Assembly (NCBI RefSeq): GCF_900187385.1
Contig: NZ_FYEY01000001.1
Span: 744,001-808,000, forward strand
Direction of reading: 5' to 3'
Source of the DNA: Streptomyces sp. 2114.4
GTDB taxonomy: Bacteria > Actinomycetota > Actinomycetes > Streptomycetales > Streptomycetaceae
Length of the DNA stretch: 64,000 nucleotides
The notes under the pieces were generated by a model. The model did no database searches. It was not told where the DNA came from and worked only from the letters and a program-made list of their open reading frames with translations. Position numbers and translations under genes: made by a program. How positions within the stretch are numbered: position 1 is the stretch's first letter; every line of letters begins with the position of its first letter. Of the stretch, positions 42,375 to 52,020 are shown piece by piece.

Positions 42375-43249
42375 CCCGCGCTCCCGGCAGCAGCGGGCCC
42401 GGGCAGCGCCAGCAGATCCGTGTGGTGCACCACGACGGACAGGTCCCCCGCCGCGCACTCCTCCAGCCGCCGGCGCAGATAGGCCACCGCCTCAGGGGCC
42501 AGCTCCGGCCGCTGGGCGTGCGCCGCGCCGACCCAGCCGCGCAGCCACTCCGCGGTCAGCGCGGATTCCGCGCAGCCCAGCCGCCAGGGGCTGGGCCGCA
42601 CCAGCACGGTCGCACCGCGTCGCTCGAACGCCGTGACCGCCGCCGCGATCGCGTCCGGCCCGAGCAGGGCGCGGCCCTGGTCCGTGCGCCGCTGATGGTC
42701 GTTGAAGGCCTCGGTGATCTCGGCGTCGAACGGGTCGGAGGGGGTCAGCTCGACCCGTCCGGCGACGGAGAGCGCCAGCAGCACGGGGGAGCCCGCGTCC
42801 ATACAGGCCTCGGCAAGCGCCTCCACCTCCTCGCGGGTGAGCAGGTCGAGCAGCGCGGAGGCGGTCACCAGCGAGGTGCCGGCGAGATCGTCGGCGGTGA
42901 GGTCGGCCAGGTCGCCGCGCCGGGTCGTGGTGTCAACGGGCGTGCCGTCGGCAGCCGTGACCGGCAACCGCGCACCGGCGTGCGTGAGCAGCAGCGGGTC
43001 GAGGTCGTGCAGGATCCAGTGCTGAGGGCCGGGCAGCCGGACGGCGAGCCAGCGTCCCATCGAGCCGGTGCCACAGCCGAGATCGCGGATCACCAGATCC
43101 CCGGTGCTCCCGGAGCCGGCGGCCGCGGGCCGCCCGGACATCCACTGCAGCAGTGGCTGCAGCAGCTCGGGTGCGCGGGCGGCGGCATCGGCGCGCTCGC
43201 GCAACTCCAGCCACCGCGGGGCGAATCGGGGCCTCTCGGGCGCGTTCAC
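42371..43249 (-). CDS. Class I SAM-dependent methyltransferase
   Basis: The 292-residue protein starts at GTG 43249, overlapping the stop of the glycosyltransferase gene. Motif I is LVIRDLGCGTGSMGRWLAV near residue 58, followed by HWILHDLDPLLL (acidic residue binding SAM ribose) and DLTADDLAGTSLVTASALLD (motif II/III region). The acceptor is unknown. Overlaps with both neighbours (GTGA at each end) show that it is translated as part of the same operon as the PTPS-like protein, glycosyltransferase and flippase. Confidence 0.88.
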   Translation of the reverse strand: MNAPERPRFAPRWLELRERADAAARAPELLQPLLQWMSGRPAAAGSGSTGDLVIRDLGCGTGSMGRWLAVRLPGPQHWILHDLDPLLLTHAGARLPVTAADGTPVDTTTRRGDLADLTADDLAGTSLVTASALLDLLTREEVEALAEACMDAGSPVLLALSVAGRVELTPSDPFDAEITEAFNDHQRRTDQGRALLGPDAIAAAVTAFERRGATVLVRPSPWRLGCAESALTAEWLRGWVGAAHAQRPELAPEAVAYLRRRLEECAAGDLSVVVHHTDLLALPGPAAAGSAG

Positions 43250-44367
43250 CGTATGCTCCGGATCTCGTCCCGAAGCATTTCCAGCGCTCCGGCCAGACTG
43301 TGCGACGTCATCTCCCACCCCTCCAGCATGGCACGACGTCCGCGTGCCGCGGTCTTCAGCCGATCACGCAGGTGCGGATCGCCCAGCCAGTCACGCAGCG
43401 CCCCGGCAACGGCCGCGGGCCGGCCGGCCGGTACGAGCAGACCGGGCACACTGCCGTCGGGCGCCCGCCCGACCGCTTCCGGTACGCCGTCAACCTCCGT
43501 CGCCAGCACCGGAATCCCCCGGGCCAGCGCCTCGGTGACGACCATGCCGTAGGTCTCCGCGTACGAGGTGAGGACCAGGAGGTCGGCCGCGGCGTAGCGG
43601 GCCTCCAGGTCGGCGCCCGCCCGCGGTCCGGTGAGGGCGATCCGGTCGTCGAGGCCGGACTCCGTGACCCGGCGCCGCAGTTGGGCGACGTAAGCGGGGT
43701 CCCGGTCGAGTCCTCCGACGCAGGCGCAGCGCCAGGGCAGCTCGGTGACGGTGGCAAGGGCCTCCACCAGGAGGTGCTGCCCCTTGCGCGGGGTGACCGC
43801 GGCGACGCACAGCAGCCCGGTGCCGTCGTCGGTGCCCGGCGCGAGGGGCGCGGCATCGGCTCCGGGCCTGGCGACCCGGACCCGGGCCGGCAACAGCCCG
43901 TGGTGGGCGACGAGCTTGCGGGCCGCCCACTCGCTGGTGGCCACGACGGCGCCCACGGCGTGCAGGGTGCGGCGTTCGAGGGCGTCCAGCTCCGCCGCCA
44001 CGGCGGAGTCGAGTCCGGTCTCGTCGGCCAGCGGCAGATGGACCAGTACGGCGAGCCGCAGCCGTCCCGCCTCGGGTTCCAGGATGTCGGGGACGCCACA
44101 GGCGACCAGGCCGTCGAGGAGGACCACCGCACCGTCGGGCAGCGCCGCCAGGTACCGCACGAGCCCCGCGCGAGCGGCGGCGTCCGGCCGCGGCCAGCTG
44201 CCGGGCGCCGCGTACGGGCGCACCTGCCAGCCCGCCGCCGGGAGGTCGCGGCACACCCGGCGGTCGTAGGTGTTGCCGCCGCTGGGCACCGCCGGATCGT
44301 CGACGTCACCGGGGAGGACGGCATGCACCACACGCTCCGCCGCTGCGGTGGCGCCGGTCGGGGTCAC
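43246..44367 (-). CDS. GT4-family glycosyltransferase
   Basis: The 373-residue GT-B enzyme starts at GTG 44367, overlapping the PTPS-like stop. The N-lobe contains [20 protein letters not shown], the donor-type lobe [20 protein letters not shown] near residue 192, and the E-x7-E region [20 protein letters not shown] then [10 protein letters not shown] near 275. These features fit a retaining nucleotide-sugar transferase (GT4). It may glycosylate the pterin/pyrimidine product or its lipid carrier; the acceptor is not shown by sequence. Confidence 0.92.
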   Translation of the reverse strand: MTPTGATAAAERVVHAVLPGDVDDPAVPSGGNTYDRRVCRDLPAAGWQVRPYAAPGSWPRPDAAARAGLVRYLAALPDGAVVLLDGLVACGVPDILEPEAGRLRLAVLVHLPLADETGLDSAVAAELDALERRTLHAVGAVVATSEWAARKLVAHHGLLPARVRVARPGADAAPLAPGTDDGTGLLCVAAVTPRKGQHLLVEALATVTELPWRCACVGGLDRDPAYVAQLRRRVTESGLDDRIALTGPRAGADLEARYAAADLLVLTSYAETYGMVVTEALARGIPVLATEVDGVPEAVGRAPDGSVPGLLVPAGRPAAVAGALRDWLGDPHLRDRLKTAARGRRAMLEGWEMTSHSLAGALEMLRDEIRSIR

Positions 44368-44762
44368 AGGGTGCGCTCGTACGTCGCCCAGGCGATGTGC
44401 GACTCGTGCAGGGTGACCGATATCCCCGCCAGTTCGCGGGCGCCCGCACCGAAGTTGCCCGCCTCGATGCGGTCGGCGAGCCGGTCCGCGATGACCTTGG
44501 CCAGGGCCTCGGTCGAGGTGTTGATGCCGGCGAAGTCGGGCTCGTCGTCGAGGTTGCGGTAGTTCAGCTCACCGATCACGGCGCCGAGTTCCTGGGTGGC
44601 CAGGCCGATGTCGACCACGATGTTGTCGGCGTCGAGCTCCGCGCGGCGGAAGGTGGCGTCCACGATGAAGGTCGCGCCGTGCAGACGCTGCGCGGGGCCG
44701 AAGACCGCGCCACGGAAGCTGTGGGCGACCATGAGGTGATCGCGGACGGTGATGCTGAACAA
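44364..44762 (-). CDS. 6-pyruvoyl-tetrahydropterin synthase/QueD-fold protein with altered active site
   Basis: The 132-residue protein starts at TTG 44762 after GGAGGAACGGCC. The T-fold is recognisable from [15 protein letters not shown], then [23 protein letters not shown] and [14 protein letters not shown]. In active PTPS/QueD proteins three His bind zinc and a Cys is catalytic. Here His14 and His28 are present, but the third position is Ala30 (HGA in place of HGH), and no Cys precedes it (GPAQRLHG). It may bind substrate without the usual chemistry or use other ligands. It heads the coupled run PTPS-glycosyltransferase-methyltransferase-flippase. Confidence 0.85.
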   Translation of the reverse strand: MFSITVRDHLMVAHSFRGAVFGPAQRLHGATFIVDATFRRAELDADNIVVDIGLATQELGAVIGELNYRNLDDEPDFAGINTSTEALAKVIADRLADRIEAGNFGAGARELAGISVTLHESHIAWATYERTL

Positions 44763-44839
44763 GGCCGTTCCTCCGGTGTGATGTCGGTCTCAGTGAGGTG
44801 TCGTCGGAAAGCGAATTGCGGGCGCTGCCCCGGCGGTTG

Positions 44840-45823
44840 TCAGCCGTCCGCCGGCCCGTACCGGATGCGGTGGCAGAGCGCCGGGAGGTCGCCGGAGGAG
44901 AGCTTGGGCAGCACCCGCGGCAGGTCCTCGAAGGCCGACTCACCGGTGATCAGCGCATCGAAGGCGCGGTCGGCGAGCAGGTCGAGGGCGACCGCGAGGC
45001 GGTCGGCGAAGGTACGGCGGGGCCGGGCCGGGGAGACCGTGCCCACCTGGCTGCTGCGGACGACCAGCCTGCGGGAGTGGAAGGCCTCCCCCAGCGGCAG
45101 GCTGACCTGCCGGTCTCCGTACCAGCTCAGCTCGATCACGGTGCCTTCCGGCGCGAGCAGTTCGAGCGAGCGGGCCAGCCCCTGTTCGGTGGCGCTGGCG
45201 TGTACGACCAGGTCACAGTCGCCCCGGGCGTCCGCGGGCGGCGCGAAGTCCACCCCCAGTGCTCGGGCGGTGGCGGCGCGCGCGGGGTCGGCGTCGACCA
45301 ACTGCACCCGGACCCCGGGGAAGCGGGCCAGGACCGCGGCGACGCTGCAGCCCACCATGCCCGCGCCGACCACCGCGATCCGGTCGCCGACCAGCGGCGC
45401 GGCGTCCCACAGGGCGTTCACCGCGGTCTCCACCGTGCCCGCCAGCACGGCCCGTGCGGCGGGGACGGTGTCCGGTACCGGGGTGACGGCGCTCGCCGGG
45501 ACGACGAAGTGCGTCTGGTGCGGATACAGGCAGAAGACCGTGCGGCCCAGCAGGTCGTGCGGGCCCTCCTCGACCACGCCTACATTGAGGTAGCCGTACT
45601 TGACCGGTGCCGGGAAGTCGCCTTCCTGGAAGGGCGCACGCATCACGGCGTGCTGACTCTCGGGCACGCCGCCACGGAAGACCAGGGTCTCCGTTCCACG
45701 GCTCACTCCGGAGCAGACCGAGCGCACCAGGACCTCACCGGCGGCGGGCTCCGGAAGGGCTTCCGTCCGGATCTCGCCCTGACCTGGAGCGCTTAGCCAA
45801 AAAGCACAAGCGGCACGCGGCAT
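44840..45823 (-). CDS. MDR-family (zinc alcohol dehydrogenase-like) oxidoreductase
   Basis: The 327-residue protein starts at ATG 45823. The N-terminus (ACAFWLSAPGQGEIRTEALP, then VCSGVSRGTETLVFRGGVP) and the Rossmann motif IAVVGAGMVGCSVAAVLARF near residue 148, followed by VQLVDADPARAATA, are typical of medium-chain dehydrogenases that lack the classical GHE zinc motif. SWYGDRQVSLPLGEAFHSRR is also conserved in this subgroup. It lies 77 bp upstream of the PTPS-like gene on the same strand and is probably co-transcribed. The substrate is unknown. Confidence 0.88.
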   Translation of the reverse strand: MPRAACAFWLSAPGQGEIRTEALPEPAAGEVLVRSVCSGVSRGTETLVFRGGVPESQHAVMRAPFQEGDFPAPVKYGYLNVGVVEEGPHDLLGRTVFCLYPHQTHFVVPASAVTPVPDTVPAARAVLAGTVETAVNALWDAAPLVGDRIAVVGAGMVGCSVAAVLARFPGVRVQLVDADPARAATARALGVDFAPPADARGDCDLVVHASATEQGLARSLELLAPEGTVIELSWYGDRQVSLPLGEAFHSRRLVVRSSQVGTVSPARPRRTFADRLAVALDLLADRAFDALITGESAFEDLPRVLPKLSSGDLPALCHRIRYGPADG

Positions 45824-45932
45824 CGGGATCCTCCTGGACGCTACGGCGATGGTTCATCGATGCTGGGGATCATGAGGACGCCGTCACCCTACGCGGCGCC
45901 CTTCGACTCCGCTACACATCCCGGGAGGCAGG

Positions 45933-46727
45933 GTGGCCGTACAAGAGCTCTACGACACAAGGCCGTTCGGACCGGACATTACGGCCGGTATGGGTGTTCA
46001 ACTGCTGGTTCTGGAAGTCCTGTGCCGGGTGGACGGTCTGGGCACCGTGGGGTGGTTCACGGGGTGCCTCTTCGCCGTGGCCACCTGGGGCGTGCTCACC
46101 GTCGCACTGCGCCGGACGTGGACCACGTCGTTCGGGCCGGCCAACCGCGTCACACTGGCCCGCACCATCCTCGTCGGCGGGGTGACCGCGCTGGTGGCGG
46201 ACTCCTTCGCCCGGCACACACCGGTCACCGTGCTGATCGTGTTCGCCGCCGTGGCGCTGGTCCTGGACGCGGTCGACGGACAGGTGGCCCGGCGCACCGG
46301 AACGGCGACGCCGCTGGGGGCGCGCTTCGACATGGAGGTCGACGCGTTCTTGATCCTGGTGCTCTGCGTCCATGTCGCGATCCCGCTGGGCGCCTGGGTA
46401 CTGGCCATCGGCCTCATGCGGTACGCCTTCGTCGCGGCGTCCTGGGTGCTGCCGTGGCTGCGCGGTGACCTGCCGCCCAGCATGGCCCGCAAGACCGTGG
46501 CGGCGCTGCAGGGTGTCGTACTGGTCGTGGCCGGTACGGGGATCCTGCCGCGGACCTCGGCGGCCTGCGCGGTGGCCGTGGCGCTGGGGCTCCTCGTGTG
46601 GTCCTTCGGACGCGATGTGGCGTGGCTGTGGCGGACCGGAGCGGGCCAGGCGTCCGCGGTGGGCATCGGCACCCCGGTGCTCGCCGGCCTCCGCGTCACG
46701 TCCCGGCGTGCCGGCCCAGATAGATGA
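45933..46727 (+). CDS. CDP-alcohol phosphatidyltransferase-family membrane protein
   Basis: The 264-residue membrane protein starts at GTG 45933 after GGGAGG. The catalytic CDP-AP motif (D-G-x2-A-R-x8-G-x3-D-x3-D) is intact in DAVDGQVARRTGTATPLGAR followed by FDMEVDAFL near residue 110. Six membrane helices are predicted by eye. It should transfer a phosphoalcohol from a CDP-linked donor, or a phosphosugar to a lipid. It is divergent from the dehydrogenase and probably belongs to the same pathway. Its last codons overlap a weak convergent small frame. Confidence 0.9.
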   Translation: MAVQELYDTRPFGPDITAGMGVQLLVLEVLCRVDGLGTVGWFTGCLFAVATWGVLTVALRRTWTTSFGPANRVTLARTILVGGVTALVADSFARHTPVTVLIVFAAVALVLDAVDGQVARRTGTATPLGARFDMEVDAFLILVLCVHVAIPLGAWVLAIGLMRYAFVAASWVLPWLRGDLPPSMARKTVAALQGVVLVVAGTGILPRTSAACAVAVALGLLVWSFGRDVAWLWRTGAGQASAVGIGTPVLAGLRVTSRRAGPDR

Positions 46728-46863
46728 CCAGTGCCAGGAAGACCAGCAGCAGATGGGTCACGACGATGGAGAGCAGCACCTGCCGCCATGGGCTGCGCCG
46801 TGGAGCCCGGTGGGCGAGCAGTACCGCACCGGGCAGCCGCGCCAGCTGCGTTCCGGGGCGCAC
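46696..46863 (-). CDS. Possible 55-residue single-span membrane peptide
   Basis: A frame from GTG 46863 gives RPGTQLARLPGAVLLAHRAP, then SPWRQVLLSIVVTHLLLVFL and ALVIYLGRHAGT. The hydrophobic helix with basic flanks is convincing as protein, but no ribosome site precedes the start, and the frame continues upstream with non-conserved Arg/Pro-rich sequence. It overlaps the end of the convergent CDP-alcohol transferase by 32 bp. It is reported because the coding signal is in a gap that otherwise holds nothing. Confidence 0.35.
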   Translation of the reverse strand: MRPGTQLARLPGAVLLAHRAPRRSPWRQVLLSIVVTHLLLVFLALVIYLGRHAGT

Positions 46864-47194
46864 CGCGGTCGCACGGGCCCGGCGGACGCCGCAGCGCGGC
46901 GGGGGGCGGTGGCGGGCGACGCTCTCCGGGCACGCCCGGCCGTGTCCGCGAGCGGTGCGCAGCGGCCCCCGTCCGGGGGGACGTCCCCGGCAGGGCCGTA
47001 CGGTCCCCGGTCCGAGGGGCGTGGGTATGCAGGTTCGGGAGCGGACCGCCCGCCAGGGCGGCGGTCCCTTACGCCGTGGTGATCCGGACATCCGCTTCAC
47101 CCTTTTCCGCTGGTGAACGGGCGGACCTTGCCCGCGCGGCCATCGTCCTCGGGGTGCGGGGTCCGAAGGGGCCGGAGGTCCCGAAAGAGGCGGA
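46864..47194. other. Intergenic region, nothing supported
   Basis: These 331 bp between a weak membrane-peptide frame and the ArsR-type gene contain only Arg/Pro/Gly-rich frames on both strands. I see no promoter-like, RNA or repeat element that I would defend. Confidence 0.4.
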
Positions 47195-47575
47195 TCACGA
47201 GACCGCCCCCACCCCGCCGGGCGCCGGCCGGGCGCCCGCCTCGGCCTGCCGCAGCTCGGTGAGGAGCGCGTGCTGCCCGGCAAGCACCTCGGTGAGGACC
47301 CGGCGGGCGGCGCGCAGCAGCTCCGCGACATCGCCTCCGGCCAGTTCGTAGACGACGGTGGATCCGCTGCGGGTGGCCGTGACCAGGCCCGAGCGGCGCA
47401 GCACGGCGAGTTGCTGGGAGAGCGCGGACGGCTCCACCTCGAGCGCGGAGAGCAGCCCCCGCACCGGCATCGGCCCGTTCTGGAGCAGTTCCAGCACCCG
47501 GATACGGACCGGATGACCCAGCATCCGGAAGAAGTCGGCCTTGGCCTGACAGCGCGGAACCCAGGCACCGTTCAT
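47195..47575 (-). CDS. ArsR-family winged-helix repressor
   Basis: The 126-residue protein starts at ATG 47575. It has the ArsR fold: AKADFFRMLGHPVRIRVLEL, then MPVRGLLSALEVEPSALSQQ, LAVLRRSGLVTATRSGSTVV and YELAGGDVAELLRAARRVL. No metal-binding Cys pair is seen in the recognition helix (EPSALSQQ in place of ELCVCDL), so sensing of As/Cd by the classical site is unlikely. The frame is open further upstream, but only the part from 47575 looks like protein. No operon partner is adjacent; the target is unknown. Confidence 0.9.
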   Translation of the reverse strand: MNGAWVPRCQAKADFFRMLGHPVRIRVLELLQNGPMPVRGLLSALEVEPSALSQQLAVLRRSGLVTATRSGSTVVYELAGGDVAELLRAARRVLTEVLAGQHALLTELRQAEAGARPAPGGVGAVS

Positions 47576-48597
47576 GCCCGCACCCCGCTCCCGGGACCGG
47601 GCCCGGACCGCGCCGCGCGCACCCGTATCCGTAGCCGTATCCCTACCGGTTCGGCGAAACCGCCCACGCATATCCTCCGCGTTCAGGCCGACCGGCCGTC
47701 GCGTCATCTGTTGAATTGCGGAATTCTGCAACTGTAGACGACGGGGTCGGGCAACTTGAATGGGTGTACCGGACAAACCGGGGCCACGCACGGCGCGAAC
47801 GCCCCGGCGCCGCCCGCTCCACCCGGCCGACGCCACCCCGGCACCCTCCGTCCCCGTCGGCGCCGGGCCGCAGGTTCCGCCGTCCGCCCGGACCGTGGTG
47901 CCGGACCCGGATCGGGCGAACTCACCTGCTTACCAGGCAAGTTACCGCACACCCGGGCAGGCCCCCTCGCCGCCTGCACGTCCGGGAAGCCGCCGTCCGC
48001 GAGGCCAGCCCCTTCCGGACGCCGCCTCGTACGTTCCGTGTGGAGCGCAGCGCGGCGGAGCGGGCGGGCTGACGCCGGCGGCCCCCAAGGCCCGGGATGC
48101 CCCGGACGGCCCCGGACGCGGTGCTCCCCGGCAGGCTCCCAGCGGCCGCCGCCCCCCGTTCGGCGCCACCTCCCGGGGCCGTTGGGGTGATCAAACGCGC
48201 CGGCGGCCCTGAGCGGGTGTCGTCGGGCGGGGCTGACGCGTTGGTCTTCCGTGACCTTTTCCCGCGTCCGTCCATGGTTTCTGCCGACCAGCCTCGCGGC
48301 CTTCCTGACCGAGGCATGGCCGGACGGATCGGCTGACGACCCGTCGGACGTCCGGCCCGACGCCCCGTCCGATACCCGGTCAGGTGAGGATGCCCCGGCC
48401 GGCTGCCGGCCGGGGGCCGAGGCGTTCGACGCTGCCGACGAGGACTGCCGGAAACCCGCTGACCGGCCCTGATCGGCCCTCCGGTGCGGCGCCCGGCAGC
48501 GGACTTGACGGCGTGTCGAAAGCTGGCCTCTGCACGCACCGTCATCATCGGGTCACCACATGTGGCGAGCGGAAGTGATCGCCCATAGCTTCGCTTC
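47576..48597. other. 1-kb intergenic region without a supported gene
   Basis: All frames on both strands are short and Arg/Pro/Ala-rich. One plus-strand frame (48251-48472, 73 codons) has moderately G/C-biased third positions but no ribosome site and a repetitive Asp/Pro/Ser composition. The left end (47690-47760) is locally AT-richer and probably includes the promoter of the ArsR-type gene. The right end feeds the beta-helix gene. No RNA gene was recognised. Confidence 0.4.
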
Positions 48598-49704
48598 ATG
48601 GCGCTACGACAGATGAAATACATGGGCTGCGTCGCCGCGATGCTGGTCGGCGGACTGGGCGCGGCATCGCCGAGCGACGCAACGGAACGACTCGTCGTCC
48701 ACCCCGGTCAGTCGATCCAACGGGCGGTGGACAGAGCGAAGCCGGGTGACACCGTCATCATCCGGCCCGGCCTCTACCGGGAGAGCGTGGTCATCCGCAA
48801 GTCGCGGCTGCGCCTGGTCGGTGCGGGCCCCAAGACGGTGATCGGCCCGACCGGCAAGCGGGCCGGGAACATGTGCGCGAAGGCCGGCAACGGCATCTGC
48901 GTCATCGGCGCGGCGGGCAGGCCGCTGCGGGATGTCAGCATCCGTTCGCTGACCGTCAAGGGCTTCAAGAAGAACGGCCTCTGGGCCTCCGGCACCGACC
49001 GGCTGGCCGTGCGCCACGTGTACGCACGGAACAACGGCGTGTGGGGCATCGCCCAGGAGAAGTCCGTCCGCGGACTGTTCCGGGACAACGTCGTCACCGG
49101 CAACGGCGACTCCGGGATCTTCCTGGCCAACACGGTCAAGGAGGAGGGCGGGGCCACCGACACCCGGGGGGCCGCGGTCACCGAGAACTACCTCGCGAGG
49201 AACCGGGTCGGCATCACGGTACGCCGCGTCAGAAACCTGGTGATCGCCCACAACACCATCACCAGGAACTGCGCCGGCGTCTTCGTCGTCGGCGACGAGT
49301 CCCGGCCCCGGGCGGGAGCCCTGGCGGTCCGGAACAACACCGTCGTCAAGAACAACAAGTACTGCCCCGCCAACCCCCGCCTGCCGTTCCTCCAGGGGTC
49401 CGGCATCGTCCTCACCGGCGCCGAGAAGACGCTGGTGCGGCGGAATCTGGTCCGCGACAACGTCGGCAAATCCCCGCTCTCCGGCGGCATCGTGCTCTTC
49501 CACAGCTTCGTGAAGGCGACCAACGAACGCAACCTCATCATCGACAACCTCGTGCTGCACAACAAGCCGGTGGACCTCGCCGACCGCGACCCCAAGGGCA
49601 AGGGAAACCGGTTCATCGACAACATCTGCCGGACCTCACAGCCGCCCGGTCTGTGCCGACGGCACGAGGCGCACGAGGCGCAGCCCTCTTCAACCGGAGA
49701 ATAG
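48598..49704 (+). CDS. Secreted right-handed parallel beta-helix protein (NosD/pectate-lyase-like)
   Basis: The 368-residue protein has a signal peptide (MGCVAAMLVGGLGAASPSDA). The mature part begins ERLVVHPGQSIQRAVDRAKP and GDTVIIRPGLYRESVVIRKS, the usual opening of secreted beta-helix proteins. Repeating coils follow with N-x-x-x-G-I type turns (NGVWGIAQEKSVRGLFRDNV, RNRVGITVRRVRNLVIAHNT). No catalytic lyase residues can be confirmed. It is 7 bp upstream of the O-methyltransferase gene, so the two are probably co-transcribed beside the spore pigment cluster. A cell-wall or spore-surface role is possible. Confidence 0.88.
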   Translation: MALRQMKYMGCVAAMLVGGLGAASPSDATERLVVHPGQSIQRAVDRAKPGDTVIIRPGLYRESVVIRKSRLRLVGAGPKTVIGPTGKRAGNMCAKAGNGICVIGAAGRPLRDVSIRSLTVKGFKKNGLWASGTDRLAVRHVYARNNGVWGIAQEKSVRGLFRDNVVTGNGDSGIFLANTVKEEGGATDTRGAAVTENYLARNRVGITVRRVRNLVIAHNTITRNCAGVFVVGDESRPRAGALAVRNNTVVKNNKYCPANPRLPFLQGSGIVLTGAEKTLVRRNLVRDNVGKSPLSGGIVLFHSFVKATNERNLIIDNLVLHNKPVDLADRDPKGKGNRFIDNICRTSQPPGLCRRHEAHEAQPSSTGE

Positions 49705-49711
49705 AGGCGCA

Positions 49712-50740
49712 ATGACCACCGTAAGTCCCACCCCCCAGCCGGCCATGCGGCTCAGGGAGCTCGTCTTCGGCGCCGCCTGTGCGGCGGCCGTACGGGCGGC
49801 GGCGCAACTCCGCGTCGCCGACGCACTGGGCGACCGGCCCAGCACCGCGGAGGAACTGGCCGCCGCAGTCAAGACCGAGCCGCGTCCGCTGGACCGGCTG
49901 CTGCGCACCCTGTCGTGCTACGGGATCTTCGAGGAGACCGACGACGGCAAGTACGTCCACACCGAGATGTCCCGGCTGCTGCGGGAGGACACCCCCAACA
50001 GCCTGCGGTACATCTCGCTGTGGTGCACCGAGCCGTGGACCTGGGCGGCCTGGCCGCGGCTCGACGACGCGGTGCGCACCGGCCGCAGCGTCTTCGACGA
50101 CCTGTACGGCAAGAGCTTCTTCGAGTACCTGCACCAGGACGCCAGGGACTCGGCCGAGGTCTTCAACCGCGCGATGACCACGTCCAGCAAGCAGTCGGCG
50201 CAGGACATCGCGGACCTGCTCGACCTCAGCGGTGCGTCGTCGGTGGCGGACATCGGCGGCGGCCAGGGGCATGTGCTCGCCAGCCTGCTGGAGAAGTACC
50301 CCGCTCTCGAAGGCACCCTGCTCGACCTGCCCACCGTGGTGGCGAACCCGGACCCCCGGCTGCGCGACGGCGGCCCGCTCGCCCCACGGGTGCGGGTCGT
50401 GCCCGGCGACTGCCGCGAGGACATTCCGGTCCGGGCCGATGTCTACATCATCAAGAACATCCTGGAGTGGGACGACGAGAGCACCCGCAGGACGCTGCAC
50501 AACGTCGTCGCGGCCGCCCGCCCCGGCGCCCGCGTCGTGATCATCGAGAACCTCGTGGACGACAGCCCCTCGATGAAGTTCACCACCGCCATGGACCTGC
50601 TGCTGCTGCTCAACGTCGGCGGCGCCAAGCACACCAAGGCGAGCCTGGTCAGCCGGATGGCGGAGGCCGGCCTCAAGGTCGGCGAGATCCGGGAGGTCAA
50701 TCCGTACCTGCACGCGTTCGAGTGCACCGTCCCCGAATGA
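49712..50740 (+). CDS. SAM-dependent O-methyltransferase (family 2, TcmO/DnrK type)
   Basis: The 342-residue protein has the N-terminal dimerisation winged helix (LRVADALGDRPSTAEELAAA, then CYGIFEETDDGKYVHTEMSR) and a C-terminal SAM-binding domain: VADIGGGQGHVLASLLEKYP near residue 180, GTLLDLPTVV, PGDCREDIPVRADVYIIKNI and the acid/base-type region LEWDDE, which has Glu-Trp where many relatives have a His. It resembles aromatic polyketide O-methyltransferases. Its position, convergent to the spore pigment genes, suggests that it tailors the pigment. Confidence 0.9.
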   Translation: MTTVSPTPQPAMRLRELVFGAACAAAVRAAAQLRVADALGDRPSTAEELAAAVKTEPRPLDRLLRTLSCYGIFEETDDGKYVHTEMSRLLREDTPNSLRYISLWCTEPWTWAAWPRLDDAVRTGRSVFDDLYGKSFFEYLHQDARDSAEVFNRAMTTSSKQSAQDIADLLDLSGASSVADIGGGQGHVLASLLEKYPALEGTLLDLPTVVANPDPRLRDGGPLAPRVRVVPGDCREDIPVRADVYIIKNILEWDDESTRRTLHNVVAAARPGARVVIIENLVDDSPSMKFTTAMDLLLLLNVGGAKHTKASLVSRMAEAGLKVGEIREVNPYLHAFECTVPE

Positions 50741-50757
50741 GCATGACCCGGCACGGC

Positions 50758-50797
50758 AGGCCGCCCGGTGAGGAGAGCGCTCCTCACCGGGCGGCCT
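50758..50797. terminator. Bidirectional terminator between the O-methyltransferase and the pigment operon
   Basis: AGGCCGCCCGGTGAGGAG (50758-50775) is the perfect complement of CTCCTCACCGGGCGGCCT (50780-50797), an 18-bp stem with a 4-nt loop, lying between the convergent stops at 50740 and 50854. Confidence 0.9.
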
Positions 50798-50853
50798 TGC
50801 CCGTATCCGGGACGGCGCGGGAACCGGGGGATCGCCTCGGCTCCGCGTACGCG

Positions 50854-51186
50854 TCAGCCGCTGCCGTCGCGCTGCCAGCTGTAGAACTGCTGGGCCATCG
50901 CGTCCTTGGGGCTTCGCCAGGTCTCGGGGTCGTACGCGCTGACGAAGGCGGACAGCTTGTCGCTGACGGCGCGGAACTCGGGGTGTTCCGTCACCTTGGC
51001 GATCTCGGGGCCGGGCGGCCGGTCGGATTCGATGAGGTGCAGATACACGTCACCGAACTGGAAGAGGGTCCGTCGCGAGACGCCGACCAGCTGCGGCAGT
51101 TCCGTACGGTCGGAGGCCCGGAAGACCTCGGCGATGTCCGGAGCCGAACCGGGCGCCATACGAGCGACGATCAGAGCGTGATGCAT
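50854..51186 (-). CDS. whiE-ORFVII: TcmI-family polyketide cyclase (spore pigment)
   Basis: The 110-residue protein has the ferredoxin-like TcmI fold: ALIVARMAPGSAPDIAEVFR, then PQLVGVSRRTLFQFGDVYLH, LIESDRPPGPEIAKVTEHPE and a C-terminal RSPKDAMAQQFYSWQ. It should catalyse a late ring closure of the aromatic polyketide made by the adjacent ketosynthase pair. It is the last gene of the pigment operon, 56 bp after the aromatase gene. Confidence 0.93.
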   Translation of the reverse strand: MHHALIVARMAPGSAPDIAEVFRASDRTELPQLVGVSRRTLFQFGDVYLHLIESDRPPGPEIAKVTEHPEFRAVSDKLSAFVSAYDPETWRSPKDAMAQQFYSWQRDGSG

Positions 51187-51242
51187 CGGAAAGATCCCTT
51201 CATTGCCGCCGGGCGGCGGTCCGCACGCGGCCTGGCGGGCCG

Positions 51243-52005
<763 letters not shown>

Positions 52006-52020
52006 GTGCGGTTCTCCTTC

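Noticed and set aside
48251..48472. 73-codon plus-strand frame in the 1-kb gap
   Set aside because: No ribosome site, repetitive Asp/Pro/Ser composition, and weaker third-position bias than neighbouring genes.
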